Shown piece after piece: positions 1 to 8,619 of a stretch of 33,490 bases of DNA (positions are counted from its first letter, which is position 1; every line of letters starts with the position of its first letter). The DNA is taken from assembly GCA_029974635.1 (NCBI GenBank), contig JARKQY010000059.1, forward strand, positions 1-33,490, given 5' to 3'. The notes under the pieces are model-generated. The model had not been told where the DNA came from. It made no database searches and worked only from the letters and a program-made list of their open reading frames with translations. Origin of the DNA: Bacillota bacterium (lineage in GTDB: Bacteria > Bacillota > UBA4882 > UBA8346). A program made the translations under genes and the position numbers.

Positions 1-141
1 TGGTACATAACAAATTCAGCTTCACCACGAACAAAGCAGGGATTTTTAAAGTTTTTCAAAACCATTTTATATTTTTATCTTACCATAACCGGCCGCATCC
101 TTCAAGTTCCAATCTCCGGAAATTGTTAACCCATTTTGACA

Positions 142-1890
142 TCACGCCAATTTAATATGGACTTCCCGCAATTGTTTTGCAGTTACCTCCGAAGGCGCAC
201 CCATTAATAAGTCCTGCGCCTTACTATTCATCGGAAAAGCAATGACTTCCCGAATATTCGGCTCGTTGGCAATCAGCATCACAATCCGGTCGATTCCAGG
301 GGCGATGCCCGCGTGAGGCGGCGGCCCGTATTGAAACGCATTGAATAATGCCGGGAACTTATTCTGAATATCATCAAAGGAATAACCGGCGATTTCAAAT
401 GCTTTGACCATTATCTCCGGATCGTGATTCCGGACGGCTCCGGAGGATAGTTCAACTCCGTTGCAGACTATATCATACTGGAATGCCAATATCTCCAAAG
501 GGTCCTTATTCATAAGGGCATCCATTCCGCCCTGCGGCATGGAAAAAGGATTATGGCTGAATTCGATTTTGTTGGTTTCGGGATCTAGCTCGAACATGGG
601 GAAATCCACTATCCAGCAGAACTTATAAACATCCTTTTCCAGTAAATCAAGGCGTTTTCCTAATTCATCCCGTATCTGTCCAGCCAACTTAACGGCCGTT
701 TTCAATTGATCGGCAATAAAGAATATTACGCCACCCGGTTTGGAGTCCGTGATTTGAATCAATTGATTGCGGGCCTCTTCAGAAATGAATTTAGCAACCG
801 GACCCGTGAAGCTCAGATCATCATTCACTTTAAGCCAGGCTAACCCTTTGGCTCCAAGTTCCGTAGCGAACGCTTCCATACTATCGAAAAAGCTGCGGGG
901 TTTAGCGCCACAATCAGGCACCGCAATTACCCGGACTGTTTTATTTTTAAAAGCGTTAAAATCAGTGCCGGCAAATACGGCGGAGGCGTCATGAATTATT
1001 AAGGGATTTCTAAGGTCCGGCTTATCAGTTCCGTAACGGAGCATGGCCTCTTTAAAAGGTAACCGGATAAATGGTTGGTTCACTTTTTGGCTGGTAAATT
1101 CGGAGAAAACCTCATATAACACCTTTTCAACCACTGCAAAGACATCTTCCTGGGTTGCAAAAGCCATCTCCAGGTCTAATTGATAAAACTCCCCCGGAGA
1201 GCGGTCGGCTCGGGCGTCTTCATCCCGAAAACAGGGAGCGATTTGAAAATATTTGTCGAAACCTGAAACCATTAATAATTGTTTAAACTGCTGCGGTGCC
1301 TGGGGCAACGCATAGAACTTGCCGGGATGAACCCGGCTTGGAACTAAGTAATCACGAGCGCCTTCCGGAGAAGAACTGGTTAAGATGGGAGTCTGAACCT
1401 CCAGGAAGTTATGGTCAATCATTTTTTTGCGAATGCTTTGAATAATCTTGGAGCGTAAAATGATATTATTATGTAGCCGGTCATTCCGCAGGTCCAGAAA
1501 ACGGTATTTTAACCGCAAATCCTCCCGGGCCTCATTGGCGGAATATACTTCAAAGGGTAATGGCTTGGAGACTTTGCCCAATATCTTGATACTTTCAGCT
1601 TTTATTTCAATATAACCAGTGGTAATGCTTACATTAATGGTCTCTTCCGGACGTTTACATACTTGTCCCGTAACGGAAACCGTCGATTCCCTGGAAACTT
1701 TCACTGCAAATTCTTTTAGTTCATCGCTTTCAGAGATGACTACCTGTGTTATTCCATAATGATCCCGGATGTCAATAAAAATTAGCCCGCCATGATCGCG
1801 TATATTTTGAACCCACCCGGCAATCCGAACCGTTTCTCCCACATTCTCCAAGTTTAATGCTCCACAATTATGCGTCCGATATTCGTGCAT
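142..1890 (-). CDS. aspS: Aspartyl-tRNA synthetase
   Basis: Class IIb aminoacyl-tRNA synthetase that charges tRNA-Asp in the cytoplasm. An N-terminal OB-fold anticodon-binding domain (about residues 1-110) is followed by the catalytic core. Visible landmarks are LRLKYRFLDLRN, the motif 2 region FRDEDARADRSPGEFYQLDLEM, split here as FRDEDARADR and SPGEFYQLDLEM, a GAD-type insertion in the middle, and motif 3 GIAPGIDRIVML near the end. At 582 residues the length is normal for bacterial AspRS. I chose the ATG at 1890 because GTGAGG lies 9 nt upstream and the protein then starts MHEYRTHNCG, the usual family start; an in-frame GTG at 1905 has no such site. It lies 15 nt after hisS and is probably cotranscribed. 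The insertion-bearing motif 2 and the SHNPFSMPQGG stretch are unlike the usual Bacillota form (see findings). Confidence 0.97.
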   Translation of the reverse strand: MHEYRTHNCGALNLENVGETVRIAGWVQNIRDHGGLIFIDIRDHYGITQVVISESDELKEFAVKVSRESTVSVTGQVCKRPEETINVSITTGYIEIKAESIKILGKVSKPLPFEVYSANEAREDLRLKYRFLDLRNDRLHNNIILRSKIIQSIRKKMIDHNFLEVQTPILTSSSPEGARDYLVPSRVHPGKFYALPQAPQQFKQLLMVSGFDKYFQIAPCFRDEDARADRSPGEFYQLDLEMAFATQEDVFAVVEKVLYEVFSEFTSQKVNQPFIRLPFKEAMLRYGTDKPDLRNPLIIHDASAVFAGTDFNAFKNKTVRVIAVPDCGAKPRSFFDSMEAFATELGAKGLAWLKVNDDLSFTGPVAKFISEEARNQLIQITDSKPGGVIFFIADQLKTAVKLAGQIRDELGKRLDLLEKDVYKFCWIVDFPMFELDPETNKIEFSHNPFSMPQGGMDALMNKDPLEILAFQYDIVCNGVELSSGAVRNHDPEIMVKAFEIAGYSFDDIQNKFPALFNAFQYGPPPHAGIAPGIDRIVMLIANEPNIREVIAFPMNSKAQDLLMGAPSEVTAKQLREVHIKLA

Positions 1891-1905
1891 CAATAAAAAC
1901 CTCAC

Positions 1906-3174
1906 TTATTTTTCAGTCTTTAAAAAATTTATTATACAATCATAATCTAATGGAATCATTTCTTGCTGACTGGTTGCCATCCGGCGCATTAAAATCTGCC
2001 GCCCCTGCAACTCATCCTCGCCTAAAATTCCAACCAAGGAGACCCCCATTTTATCGGCTGTTTTTAACTGTGCTTTTAAACTACGTCCTAGAAAATCGGA
2101 TTCCACTTTCCAGCCAGCCTCACGCAACTTAATCAACAACGGGAAAACTGCCAGTTGAGCCGCTTCCCCTAGCGGAGCGATATAAAGCTCAGGTGTTTCC
2201 GGGTGGAAAACAGAAGTTTTACGGGATTCCAAAACTATAAGCAACCTTTCAACCCCTGCCGCGAAACCGATTCCCGGAGTTGGGTTTCCGCCGCACTCTT
2301 CAACTAAATTATCGTAACGGCCGCCGCCGCACAAAGCGTTTTGCGCGCCCAAATCTCCGGCCAGCACTTCGAAAACGGTTTTGGTGTAATAATCAAAGCC
2401 TCTGACCAGTCTTGAGTCCAGATGGTAATTGATTGGGATGGAATCAAGAAGTATCCGAAGTTTTTCAAAGTGACTGCCGCATTCAGCGCATAGAGTCTCC
2501 GTAATCAGCGGAATATCAGCAGTTGCATCTTGACAGGATGGATTTTTACAATCCAGCAACCGTAACGGGTTTCGTTCCAAACGCCGCTGGCAATTGGAGC
2601 ATAGACCCCCGGTTTTAGGACGGAGCCGTTCAATGAGTTTGCTGCGATATACCGGACGGCAATTGGGACAACCAATGGAATTTAAGCGCACATCCAAGTC
2701 GGTAATGCCTAACCGCCGGTAAAAGTTAACCGCCAATGCAATAACTTCAGCGTCCACCCGGGGGTCCAAACTCCCCAAAACCTCGGCCCCGTATTGAGAA
2801 AACTGCCGGAACCTGCCTGCTTGCGGCGCTTCACACCTAAACATCGGGCCATAATAATATAGTTTCGTTACTCCGCCGGAACCGGCCAGATTATGTTCCA
2901 GATAAGCCCTGACAACTGAAGCGGTTCCTTCCGGCCGCAATGTCAGACTGCGGTTCGCCCGATCCGCGAAAGTAAACATTTCTTTCTCTACAATATCGGT
3001 AGTCTCCCCAATTCCGCGCTGGAATAATTCGGTATGTTCAAACAGCGGGGTTCTAATTTCGCCATAGCCATATTCGCTGAAGATTTGATGAATTTTGGTT
3101 TCCAGATCCCGCCACTTGGCGGTATCATCCGGTAATAGGTCATAAGTTCCCTTGGGAACAATTATTTTCGACAC
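1906..3174 (-). CDS. hisS: Histidyl-tRNA synthetase
   Basis: Class IIa synthetase that charges tRNA-His. The 422-residue length is typical. Motif 2 (FRCEAPQAGRFRQFSQYG), the ATP/His-binding LRPEGTASVVRAY, the GGGRYDNLV loop, and motif 3 (GIGFAAGVERLL) are all visible, followed by a C-terminal anticodon-binding domain from about residue 330. A Cys-rich stretch in the middle (CPNC, CSNC, CKNPSC, CAEC) looks like a zinc-binding insertion, which is known in many Bacillota HisRS. The start is a GTG at 3174 with GGGG about 8-12 nt upstream; a nearby ATG at 3183 is out of frame. It sits between the foldase gene and aspS, and the hisS-aspS pairing is common in Bacillota. I saw no T-box leader upstream. 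Confidence 0.97.
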   Translation of the reverse strand: MSKIIVPKGTYDLLPDDTAKWRDLETKIHQIFSEYGYGEIRTPLFEHTELFQRGIGETTDIVEKEMFTFADRANRSLTLRPEGTASVVRAYLEHNLAGSGGVTKLYYYGPMFRCEAPQAGRFRQFSQYGAEVLGSLDPRVDAEVIALAVNFYRRLGITDLDVRLNSIGCPNCRPVYRSKLIERLRPKTGGLCSNCQRRLERNPLRLLDCKNPSCQDATADIPLITETLCAECGSHFEKLRILLDSIPINYHLDSRLVRGFDYYTKTVFEVLAGDLGAQNALCGGGRYDNLVEECGGNPTPGIGFAAGVERLLIVLESRKTSVFHPETPELYIAPLGEAAQLAVFPLLIKLREAGWKVESDFLGRSLKAQLKTADKMGVSLVGILGEDELQGRQILMRRMATSQQEMIPLDYDCIINFLKTEK

Positions 3175-3205
3175 AATACATTCCCCGCTAACAGAAAATA
3201 TTATT

Positions 3206-3233
3206 ACGCGGAAGGCGTATTCGCCCTCCGCGT
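3206..3233 (-). terminator. Hairpin between foldase gene and hisS, possible attenuating terminator
   Basis: A 12-bp stem (ACGCGGAGGGCG pairing with CGCCTTCCGCGT, one G-T wobble) closes a 4-nt AATA loop. On the minus strand it is followed by AATAATATTTTC, an imperfect U-tract. It lies after the foldase stop codon and before hisS, so it could lower read-through from the foldase gene into hisS-aspS rather than stop it fully. Confidence 0.55.
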
Positions 3234-3258
3234 CTTATTGCTTCAGTTTAAAAAATCA

Positions 3259-4776
3259 CTATTCCCCCGTCTCTTCGGAAGAAGTTGACTGATTCTGGGC
3301 AGCCTCTTGTCGTTCCAATTCCTCTTGATACTTTTTAGCGTCCTCTTCTTCCTTCTTCACAATGGCGTTGACGATTTTACCTTCCTTCTCGGCCAAATCA
3401 GGCAGATTCCACTCTGTGTAAAGCTGTTTAAGACGCAGGTGGCTTTCTTGTTGACTGCTGACATAACGGCTGCTATATTTACTTAAGCCGTCCAATGCCT
3501 TCTTAATTTGATCATTGGCTTTGTAGGCCTTGGCCAATGCAATTTGATAATCCACGGTATCCGTTAAATCTCCGGGTGTCTTCTTTAAGACTTCGATTGC
3601 GCTTTTGGCATCCTTCAACTCAATATACACATTGGAAGCATCGATATACATTTCAACCTTGTCCTTATAGTAAGAACGTTTGAAGGCTTTTTCGTAAGCC
3701 TCGGCAGCTTCTTGCCACTTCTTTTCAGCTGCCAGCCGGTAAGCCCGCAAACCGGGATCAAGAATTTCCGTATTTTTAATGGCGTTTGCATTCATCTCCT
3801 GATGCCATTTGCTAAACGCGGAGGATGGATCCTGAGTCATGGAATATAATAAATTTTCTTCGCTTTCTTTGTATTCTTTTTCATACTGCTTACCTTCCGG
3901 TAAACCTTTAGCATCCAGTTTCAGGATGTGATAACCAAATTGGGTTTTAACCGGTTTACTGATTTCGCCTACCTTGAGAGCCAAAGCTCCGTCAACGAAC
4001 TCTTTCACGAAACCCATATTTTTAAATTGATCCACTGGATATGGTCCGTAAGTTCCGCCCTTTTCTTTGGAACCGGGATCATCGGAATACTCTTTCGCCA
4101 GGCTGGCGAATACGGCTCCGGCAGCGGTGGCTTTCTTATAAACATCATTGGCTATCTGTAAAGCCTGCGCTTCGGTTCTCAGATCCTGCCCGGAAGGATC
4201 TTTGGTGCCGATTAAAATATGGCTGACCGTGATTTTTTCCAAAGTTGCCAAAACCTTCTCCTTTGATACGGTCATCTTCAGTTCACGGCATTTGTAAATG
4301 ATAAAATTACGGATTGTAAACTGTTCACGCAGCCAGGAAACGAATTCGGACTTGTTGGATTTGCCAAACTGCCGTATGGCGCCTTGTAATTCCTCTTCAG
4401 TGGGCCAGCGTTCCTTGATGAAATCATTGACTTGTTTGGAGCTGGACTTCACTTTGGAACCGGCTTTTTCAACCTCAAGCATAAACGCCTTGTCGGTAAT
4501 TGCGCGATTTAGCGCCTGCTCCCTGAGGTCGGCTTGAGATAACTGGTTTGGATATTGCATTGCTTGTTGTTGATAACTTAACAAAATTGAGTTAAAGTCC
4601 TTGTCGTTGATAACTTTCCCGAATACTTTGGCCGACGGCCCTTTGTAGCCCCAGGTTTCTTTTCGAAACTCCGGGAAACCGATATAAAACATACCTACCG
4701 TTAAACCGACGATTAATATTACAACTACAGGAGCAAAGAGTTTTTTAACCGATTTACGAATTGACATGATTCCCAT
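3259..4776 (-). CDS. Membrane-anchored parvulin-type peptidyl-prolyl isomerase with C-terminal TPR-like region
   Basis: Extracytoplasmic foldase of the SurA/PrsA type. A hydrophobic segment at about residues 13-33 (APVVVILIVGLTVGMFYIG) lacks a lipobox Cys, so it is a membrane anchor, unlike Bacillus PrsA, which is a lipoprotein. Residues of about 50-185 form a helical SurA_N-like chaperone region. The parvulin rotamase domain follows (about 185-295) with VSHILIGTK at its start, KEYSDDPGSKEKGG, and FGYHILKLD at its end. Residues of about 330-480 are helical with TPR-like spacing (AYRLAAEKKWQEAAEAYEKA), and the tail is acidic and low complexity. At 505 residues it is longer than typical PrsA because of that C-terminal region. 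The start at 4776 has AGGAGG 8 nt upstream. A promoter at 4943-4971 makes it the first gene of the unit with hisS and aspS. Confidence 0.88.
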   Translation of the reverse strand: MGIMSIRKSVKKLFAPVVVILIVGLTVGMFYIGFPEFRKETWGYKGPSAKVFGKVINDKDFNSILLSYQQQAMQYPNQLSQADLREQALNRAITDKAFMLEVEKAGSKVKSSSKQVNDFIKERWPTEEELQGAIRQFGKSNKSEFVSWLREQFTIRNFIIYKCRELKMTVSKEKVLATLEKITVSHILIGTKDPSGQDLRTEAQALQIANDVYKKATAAGAVFASLAKEYSDDPGSKEKGGTYGPYPVDQFKNMGFVKEFVDGALALKVGEISKPVKTQFGYHILKLDAKGLPEGKQYEKEYKESEENLLYSMTQDPSSAFSKWHQEMNANAIKNTEILDPGLRAYRLAAEKKWQEAAEAYEKAFKRSYYKDKVEMYIDASNVYIELKDAKSAIEVLKKTPGDLTDTVDYQIALAKAYKANDQIKKALDGLSKYSSRYVSSQQESHLRLKQLYTEWNLPDLAEKEGKIVNAIVKKEEEDAKKYQEELERQEAAQNQSTSSEETGE

Positions 4777-4942
4777 CTATTATTCCTCCTACCGAATAGT
4801 TGCTGTCCCCTACCGACAAATATAGAACAAATCTTGTAACGCCAATCATTGCAAAAAACACATATACACATACACATATAAAAATTAAAAAATACTCCTC
4901 GATCAAGGGTAAAGATACCCAAAATCACAGATCACTTTTAAT

Positions 4943-4971
4943 ATTGTACCTAATGTAATTCTAAATGTCAA
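4943..4971 (-). promoter_or_regulatory. Near-consensus sigma-A promoter for foldase-hisS-aspS
   Basis: On the minus strand TTGACA (4966-4971) is separated by 17 bp from TACAAT (4943-4948). The -35 box overlaps the TGA stop codon of hemZ at 4968-4970. A leader of about 160 nt follows before the foldase start codon, and I found no riboswitch-like structure in it. Confidence 0.85.
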
Positions 4972-6449
4972 CCAAGAAGTAATCGGGTCTGTTGGGCTTT
5001 TTTAACTATTGCTTCCTGTAATCGCCGACTGTAAGTTGACGGGCATTTTGGATTTTGATGGCGATACACCGTGTGATGGAAACCAACCACCCATTTGGTA
5101 ACGGCTCCTCCCCCCAACCCCAAAATAGTTTGGCGTTCTTCCATCATTTGAATATTGTAAATATTTTCAACTCCCGGTTTAGCAAATCCAATATTCTCAA
5201 GGTCCGCCAAAATAAAACGTTGTCGGTACATGTAATAAGGATAAAAATAATGAAACCGCAGATTGGCAATTGCTTCTTCCGAGGTTTCCCGCAATTCATT
5301 TTCTTGTGCCAGTTGGAGCGTTGAAAATTCCTTGCGCCAGGCGGAAGCTCTTTTGGGGGCCAGAGTATGCAAAGTGATATTCTGGGGCGCAAACTCAATA
5401 ATTCGGGCCAGCGATTGCCGGAAGTTATCGCGGGTTTCACCCGGCAATCCCAGGATTAGATCCATATTTAACGCCATCTGGGGGTAATTCTTGACCAGAT
5501 TAACGGTATCAATGATTTGCGCCACCGTGTGGTAACGGCCGATGAGTTCCAAAGTTTTGGGCTCCATGGTTTGGGGATTGACACTAATCCGGGTTACCCC
5601 ATAATCATTCATGATGGCTAACTTCGTCGCCGTAATTGTTTCCGGACGGCCGGCTTCCACTGTAAATTCCAGCCCGTCCGGATTCAAGGCAACGGGTTTG
5701 AAATTACGCACCAATGCTTGAATTACTGCTAAAAATTGGTCGTCATTGACTGCGGTGGGCGTTCCACCCCCCATATAGATTGATTCAACGGCAAAACCAT
5801 ACTCCCGGCATAAGTTTCCGGTTGCTTCAATCTCCACCAGGAGCGAATCAATGAAAGATTTCACCAAGTGGCCATGAGTGCCGAGAGGAACCGCCGAGAA
5901 GGAACAATACTTGCAGCGTGAAGGACAAAAGGGGATGCCGACATAGATACTGACGATCCGGTCCGATGTAAAAAAGCTTTCTTGTCGCAAACCGATTTCT
6001 ATTAACAGCTCAGCCTTTGACTCGGCCAAACCGTAAATCGTAATGAGTTTGCCCCGGATTTCGGAGGCGGTGAACCCTTTATCGCGGTAATAATGATAAA
6101 TCTTTGTGGGCCGCACCCCGCTCAATATTCCCCAGGGCGGTTGAATATGCAAATGACGCCCGACAATCTTTATAATTCCGAGCCGAACCAGCTCTTTGAC
6201 CCGCTGTTTCCGATCTGCCCCATCATAACGGGGATCCATAATCTCGGTATCACTTATTTCCCAGGAATTTTCAGTTTCCGGAAGATCCGGGGCTGTTACT
6301 TTCACAGTAAAATCAGAGGAAGAACTTACAATCAGCCTGAAATCGGCAGGGCCATCCGTAGTAATCTCGGTGGTATGATCTACGATTTTTAGGGCGGCTT
6401 CAATATTGGCCAATTGCCGGATATCGTCGGCTTCAATATGATACTTCAT
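4968..6449 (-). CDS. hemZ: Oxygen-independent coproporphyrinogen III oxidase-like radical SAM enzyme HemZ
   Basis: Radical SAM enzyme of the HemN/HemZ family. The family is linked to oxygen-independent conversion of coproporphyrinogen III to protoporphyrinogen IX. The 4Fe-4S motif C175-P-S-R-C179-K-Y-C182 is intact, followed by GGGTPTA, and the HemN-type radical SAM core spans about residues 165-400. The first about 160 residues are an extension typical of HemZ and absent from HemN, including PPWGILSGVRPTK. At 493 residues the length fits HemZ. Its start overlaps the 3' end of the hydrolase gene by 17 nt, so the two are translationally close. I see no other haem genes in the window. Some HemZ/HemW relatives have other roles, so the reaction is a family assignment. 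Confidence 0.9.
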   Translation of the reverse strand: MKYHIEADDIRQLANIEAALKIVDHTTEITTDGPADFRLIVSSSSDFTVKVTAPDLPETENSWEISDTEIMDPRYDGADRKQRVKELVRLGIIKIVGRHLHIQPPWGILSGVRPTKIYHYYRDKGFTASEIRGKLITIYGLAESKAELLIEIGLRQESFFTSDRIVSIYVGIPFCPSRCKYCSFSAVPLGTHGHLVKSFIDSLLVEIEATGNLCREYGFAVESIYMGGGTPTAVNDDQFLAVIQALVRNFKPVALNPDGLEFTVEAGRPETITATKLAIMNDYGVTRISVNPQTMEPKTLELIGRYHTVAQIIDTVNLVKNYPQMALNMDLILGLPGETRDNFRQSLARIIEFAPQNITLHTLAPKRASAWRKEFSTLQLAQENELRETSEEAIANLRFHYFYPYYMYRQRFILADLENIGFAKPGVENIYNIQMMEERQTILGLGGGAVTKWVVGFHHTVYRHQNPKCPSTYSRRLQEAIVKKAQQTRLLLG

Positions 6450-7068
6450 CTTCTGCGCGCAGATAAGGATTAGACTTTAATTCATGCTGGATGGAACTGA
6501 CGGGACCATGCCCCGGCAAAACCATGGTCCGGGATGGCAGATTGAATAGCCGGTTCTTTATGGATTGAATTAACTGCCCGTGATCACCACCGGGAAGATC
6601 CGTCCGGCCGACGCTTTCGTAAAAAAGGGTGTCTCCGGAAAACAACAAATCCGGTACATATAAGGCGATCCCTCCTGGAGTATGCCCCGGGGTGTCAATT
6701 ATCTGAAGACTTTCCGAACCCAGCTCTAATAAATCACCGCCTTTTAATAAACGGCCAGCATCGGGACTGGTTAAGTAGAAGCCAATAAAGGCCGACAAAT
6801 TGGCCATCGGAGATAGCAACATCTCCTGGTCCGCTGGATGGATCATAATCGGACAATGATATGTTTCCTGTAAAACCTTATTCCCGTATATGTGATCGGC
6901 GTGTCCATGGGTGTTTACGATCCATTTCAGTTTTAACTGACGGTTATCCATCTCTTGGATGACCTCATCGACCGGCCCTCCGGGATCAATCACCCCGGCT
7001 TCCTCCCCCGACCACAGCAAATAACAGTTGGTTTGCAAATCTCCCAAAATGTATTGCCGGTATTCCAT
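6433..7068 (-). CDS. Metallo-beta-lactamase-fold hydrolase (glyoxalase II-like)
   Basis: A 211-residue single-domain MBL-fold hydrolase of the GloB/YqgX type. The metal-binding signature is intact: T53-H-G-H-A-D-H59, then DTPGHTPGG, FSGDTLF, and LPGHGP near the C-terminus. The family hydrolyses thioesters such as S-lactoylglutathione-like substrates, but the substrate here cannot be read from the sequence. It has no signal peptide, so it is cytoplasmic. The start ATG at 7068 has GAGGAG upstream. It lies 17 nt after the DUF2007 gene and overlaps hemZ, which points to one operon running from ldh to hemZ. Confidence 0.9.
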   Translation of the reverse strand: MEYRQYILGDLQTNCYLLWSGEEAGVIDPGGPVDEVIQEMDNRQLKLKWIVNTHGHADHIYGNKVLQETYHCPIMIHPADQEMLLSPMANLSAFIGFYLTSPDAGRLLKGGDLLELGSESLQIIDTPGHTPGGIALYVPDLLFSGDTLFYESVGRTDLPGGDHGQLIQSIKNRLFNLPSRTMVLPGHGPVSSIQHELKSNPYLRAEDEVSY

Positions 7069-7085
7069 GAAACATTTCTCCTCAA

Positions 7086-7340
7086 CTATTCTTCCGGTTC
7101 CTCAAACCCGGCGACCTCTCCGCTTAAAACCTTTTGGGCTTCCATCAGCAGGTCGCCGGGTACCATTATCTTGATTTTGGCCAGCGGCCCGATGGTCAGA
7201 CCATATAATTCACTGGCCGAATCCCGATCTACCTTTACCGGTATCCGGGCCATACTTAGCAAACCGCAAATCAACTGGGCTTCATCATGATTGTAAACTT
7301 CCTCCAGCACCGCCCATTCCGGTTGTTGAACCGCATCCAT
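7086..7340 (-). CDS. DUF2007-type small protein
   Basis: An 84-residue acidic protein. The pattern WAVLEEVYNHDEAQLICGLL followed by IPVKVDRDSASELYG and IKIMVPGDLLMEAQKVL matches the DUF2007 family, small alpha/beta domains sometimes called putative signal-transducing proteins. Their function is not established. It sits 18 nt downstream of ldh and 17 nt upstream of the MBL hydrolase gene on the same strand. Confidence 0.8.
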   Translation of the reverse strand: MDAVQQPEWAVLEEVYNHDEAQLICGLLSMARIPVKVDRDSASELYGLTIGPLAKIKIMVPGDLLMEAQKVLSGEVAGFEEPEE

Positions 7341-7358
7341 TTCATTCCCGTCCTTTAT

Positions 7359-8306
7359 TCATAAATTAATTTGTTGCTGAAGGGCTTTTAAGGTTTCCGC
7401 TGAACGGCGCAACCCTTCCTCTTCCTCGGGGGACAGGGAGAGCAGAATCCTTTTCACGATCCCCCTCCGGCTTACAACACAAGGCAAACTCAAGTAAACA
7501 TCCTCCAAACCGTATTCCCCGTTTAACAAGTTGGAAACCGTCAAGATGGAGTTTTCGTCCCGGATAATGCTTTCCACTATCTCGACTAAGGCCAGGCCAA
7601 TTGCGTAATAAGTGGCGCCTTTTCCTTTTATTATCTGATAAGCGGCGTTTTTTACCTCATTAAAAATCTGATCCCTAGGCAAAGAGCATTTTTGGTCGTT
7701 ACACACCGGACAATAATCGCCAAACCGGATACCGGCGATATTTGCCAGGCTCCAGACGGGAACTTCGGTATCGCCGTGCTCCCCGATAATATAGGCATGG
7801 ACATTGGAAGGATCGATGGCGCAATGGTCGCTCAGCAAATACCTGAACCGGGCCGAATCCAATACCGTCCCCGAGCCGATGACCCGCTCCGCCGGAAAAC
7901 CGCTAAGTTTGTACGTTATGTACGTCATTATATCCACCGGATTGGTAGCGATTAACAAGATGGCATCCGAATTCACCGCTTTGATATGATTGATGATTTC
8001 TTTAAAAATCGCCACGTTTCGCCCCAACAGATCGATTCTGGTTTCTCCCGGCCTTTGATTGGCACCGGCGGAGATTACAATAATATCGGCATCGGCGCAA
8101 TCCGCATATGAACCGGCGCGGACCGTGACCGGCCGGACAAAGGAAATACCGTGGTTTAAATCCATGACTTCGCCGATTAAACGATCCTGGTTGACATCGA
8201 TCATCACGATTTCCGAGACAACTCCGTTAATCATCAAACTATAGGCAAACGTAGAACCCACCAGACCAGCACCGATAATTACCACTTTACTGCGTTCCTT
8301 AACCAT
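7359..8306 (-). CDS. ldh: L-lactate dehydrogenase
   Basis: NAD-dependent L-lactate dehydrogenase that interconverts pyruvate and lactate in the cytoplasm. The Rossmann motif GAGLVGS is at residues 12-18. The mobile active-site loop carries the ANQRPGETR sequence (82-90) with its substrate-binding Arg. NPVD is at about 122, and the catalytic His lies in GEHGDTEVPVWS (H177). Q84 in the loop before RPGE is the residue that favours pyruvate over oxaloacetate in LDH versus MDH. Length is 315 residues. I chose the ATG at 8306 because GGAGG lies 9 nt upstream; that Shine-Dalgarno site lies inside an upstream in-frame extension starting at 8327, which is therefore unlikely. A CPVCNDQKC stretch at about 199-207 is a small Cys-rich oddity. 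Confidence 0.95.
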   Translation of the reverse strand: MVKERSKVVIIGAGLVGSTFAYSLMINGVVSEIVMIDVNQDRLIGEVMDLNHGISFVRPVTVRAGSYADCADADIIVISAGANQRPGETRIDLLGRNVAIFKEIINHIKAVNSDAILLIATNPVDIMTYITYKLSGFPAERVIGSGTVLDSARFRYLLSDHCAIDPSNVHAYIIGEHGDTEVPVWSLANIAGIRFGDYCPVCNDQKCSLPRDQIFNEVKNAAYQIIKGKGATYYAIGLALVEIVESIIRDENSILTVSNLLNGEYGLEDVYLSLPCVVSRRGIVKRILLSLSPEEEEGLRRSAETLKALQQQINL

Positions 8307-8619
8307 ATGAGCCGACCTCCGTATCATTCGAAATTAGCTTAACCAAATTAAGCGCGGGATAGTAAAACCAAATAAATCCGCCGGAAAAGAGCAAGCTTTG
8401 AAAGACAAGTACACCCTTTGCTAACTTAAGTATTATAGTAATCATATTCCTATTGAAAATCAAGAATTTTCTTAATAAAACTTAGCATGTATACAAATAA
8501 TTTTGAAAGTTACTTGCCGGATTTATGTTAAAAATATTAGCAAGATCTAGCAGGATTTGTTAATCAATAATGGAATTATATTACTGTATACTAAAAATAT
8601 TTTCTAGGAGGGTGCCTTA
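8307..8619. other. Divergent intergenic region between ldh and the lipoprotein gene
   Basis: About 310 bp of AT-rich sequence with no ORF. It should hold the promoters of both divergent genes. On the minus strand there is a perfect TATAAT at 8432-8437 about 125 nt before ldh, but no good -35 box at 16-18 bp. On the plus strand TATACT (8586-8591) lies about 30 nt before the lipoprotein start without a clear -35 partner. No riboswitch or strong hairpin was seen. Confidence 0.4.

Noticed and set aside
3175..3258. A T-box or other leader RNA in front of hisS.
   Set aside because: The gap is only 84 nt and holds one simple hairpin. No T-box sequence (TGGNACCGCG-like) or specifier structure is present.
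8557..8591. A full promoter for the lipoprotein gene with TTGTTA and TATACT.
   Set aside because: The spacer is about 24 bp, too long for a sigma-A promoter, and no better -35 box exists at 16-18 bp.
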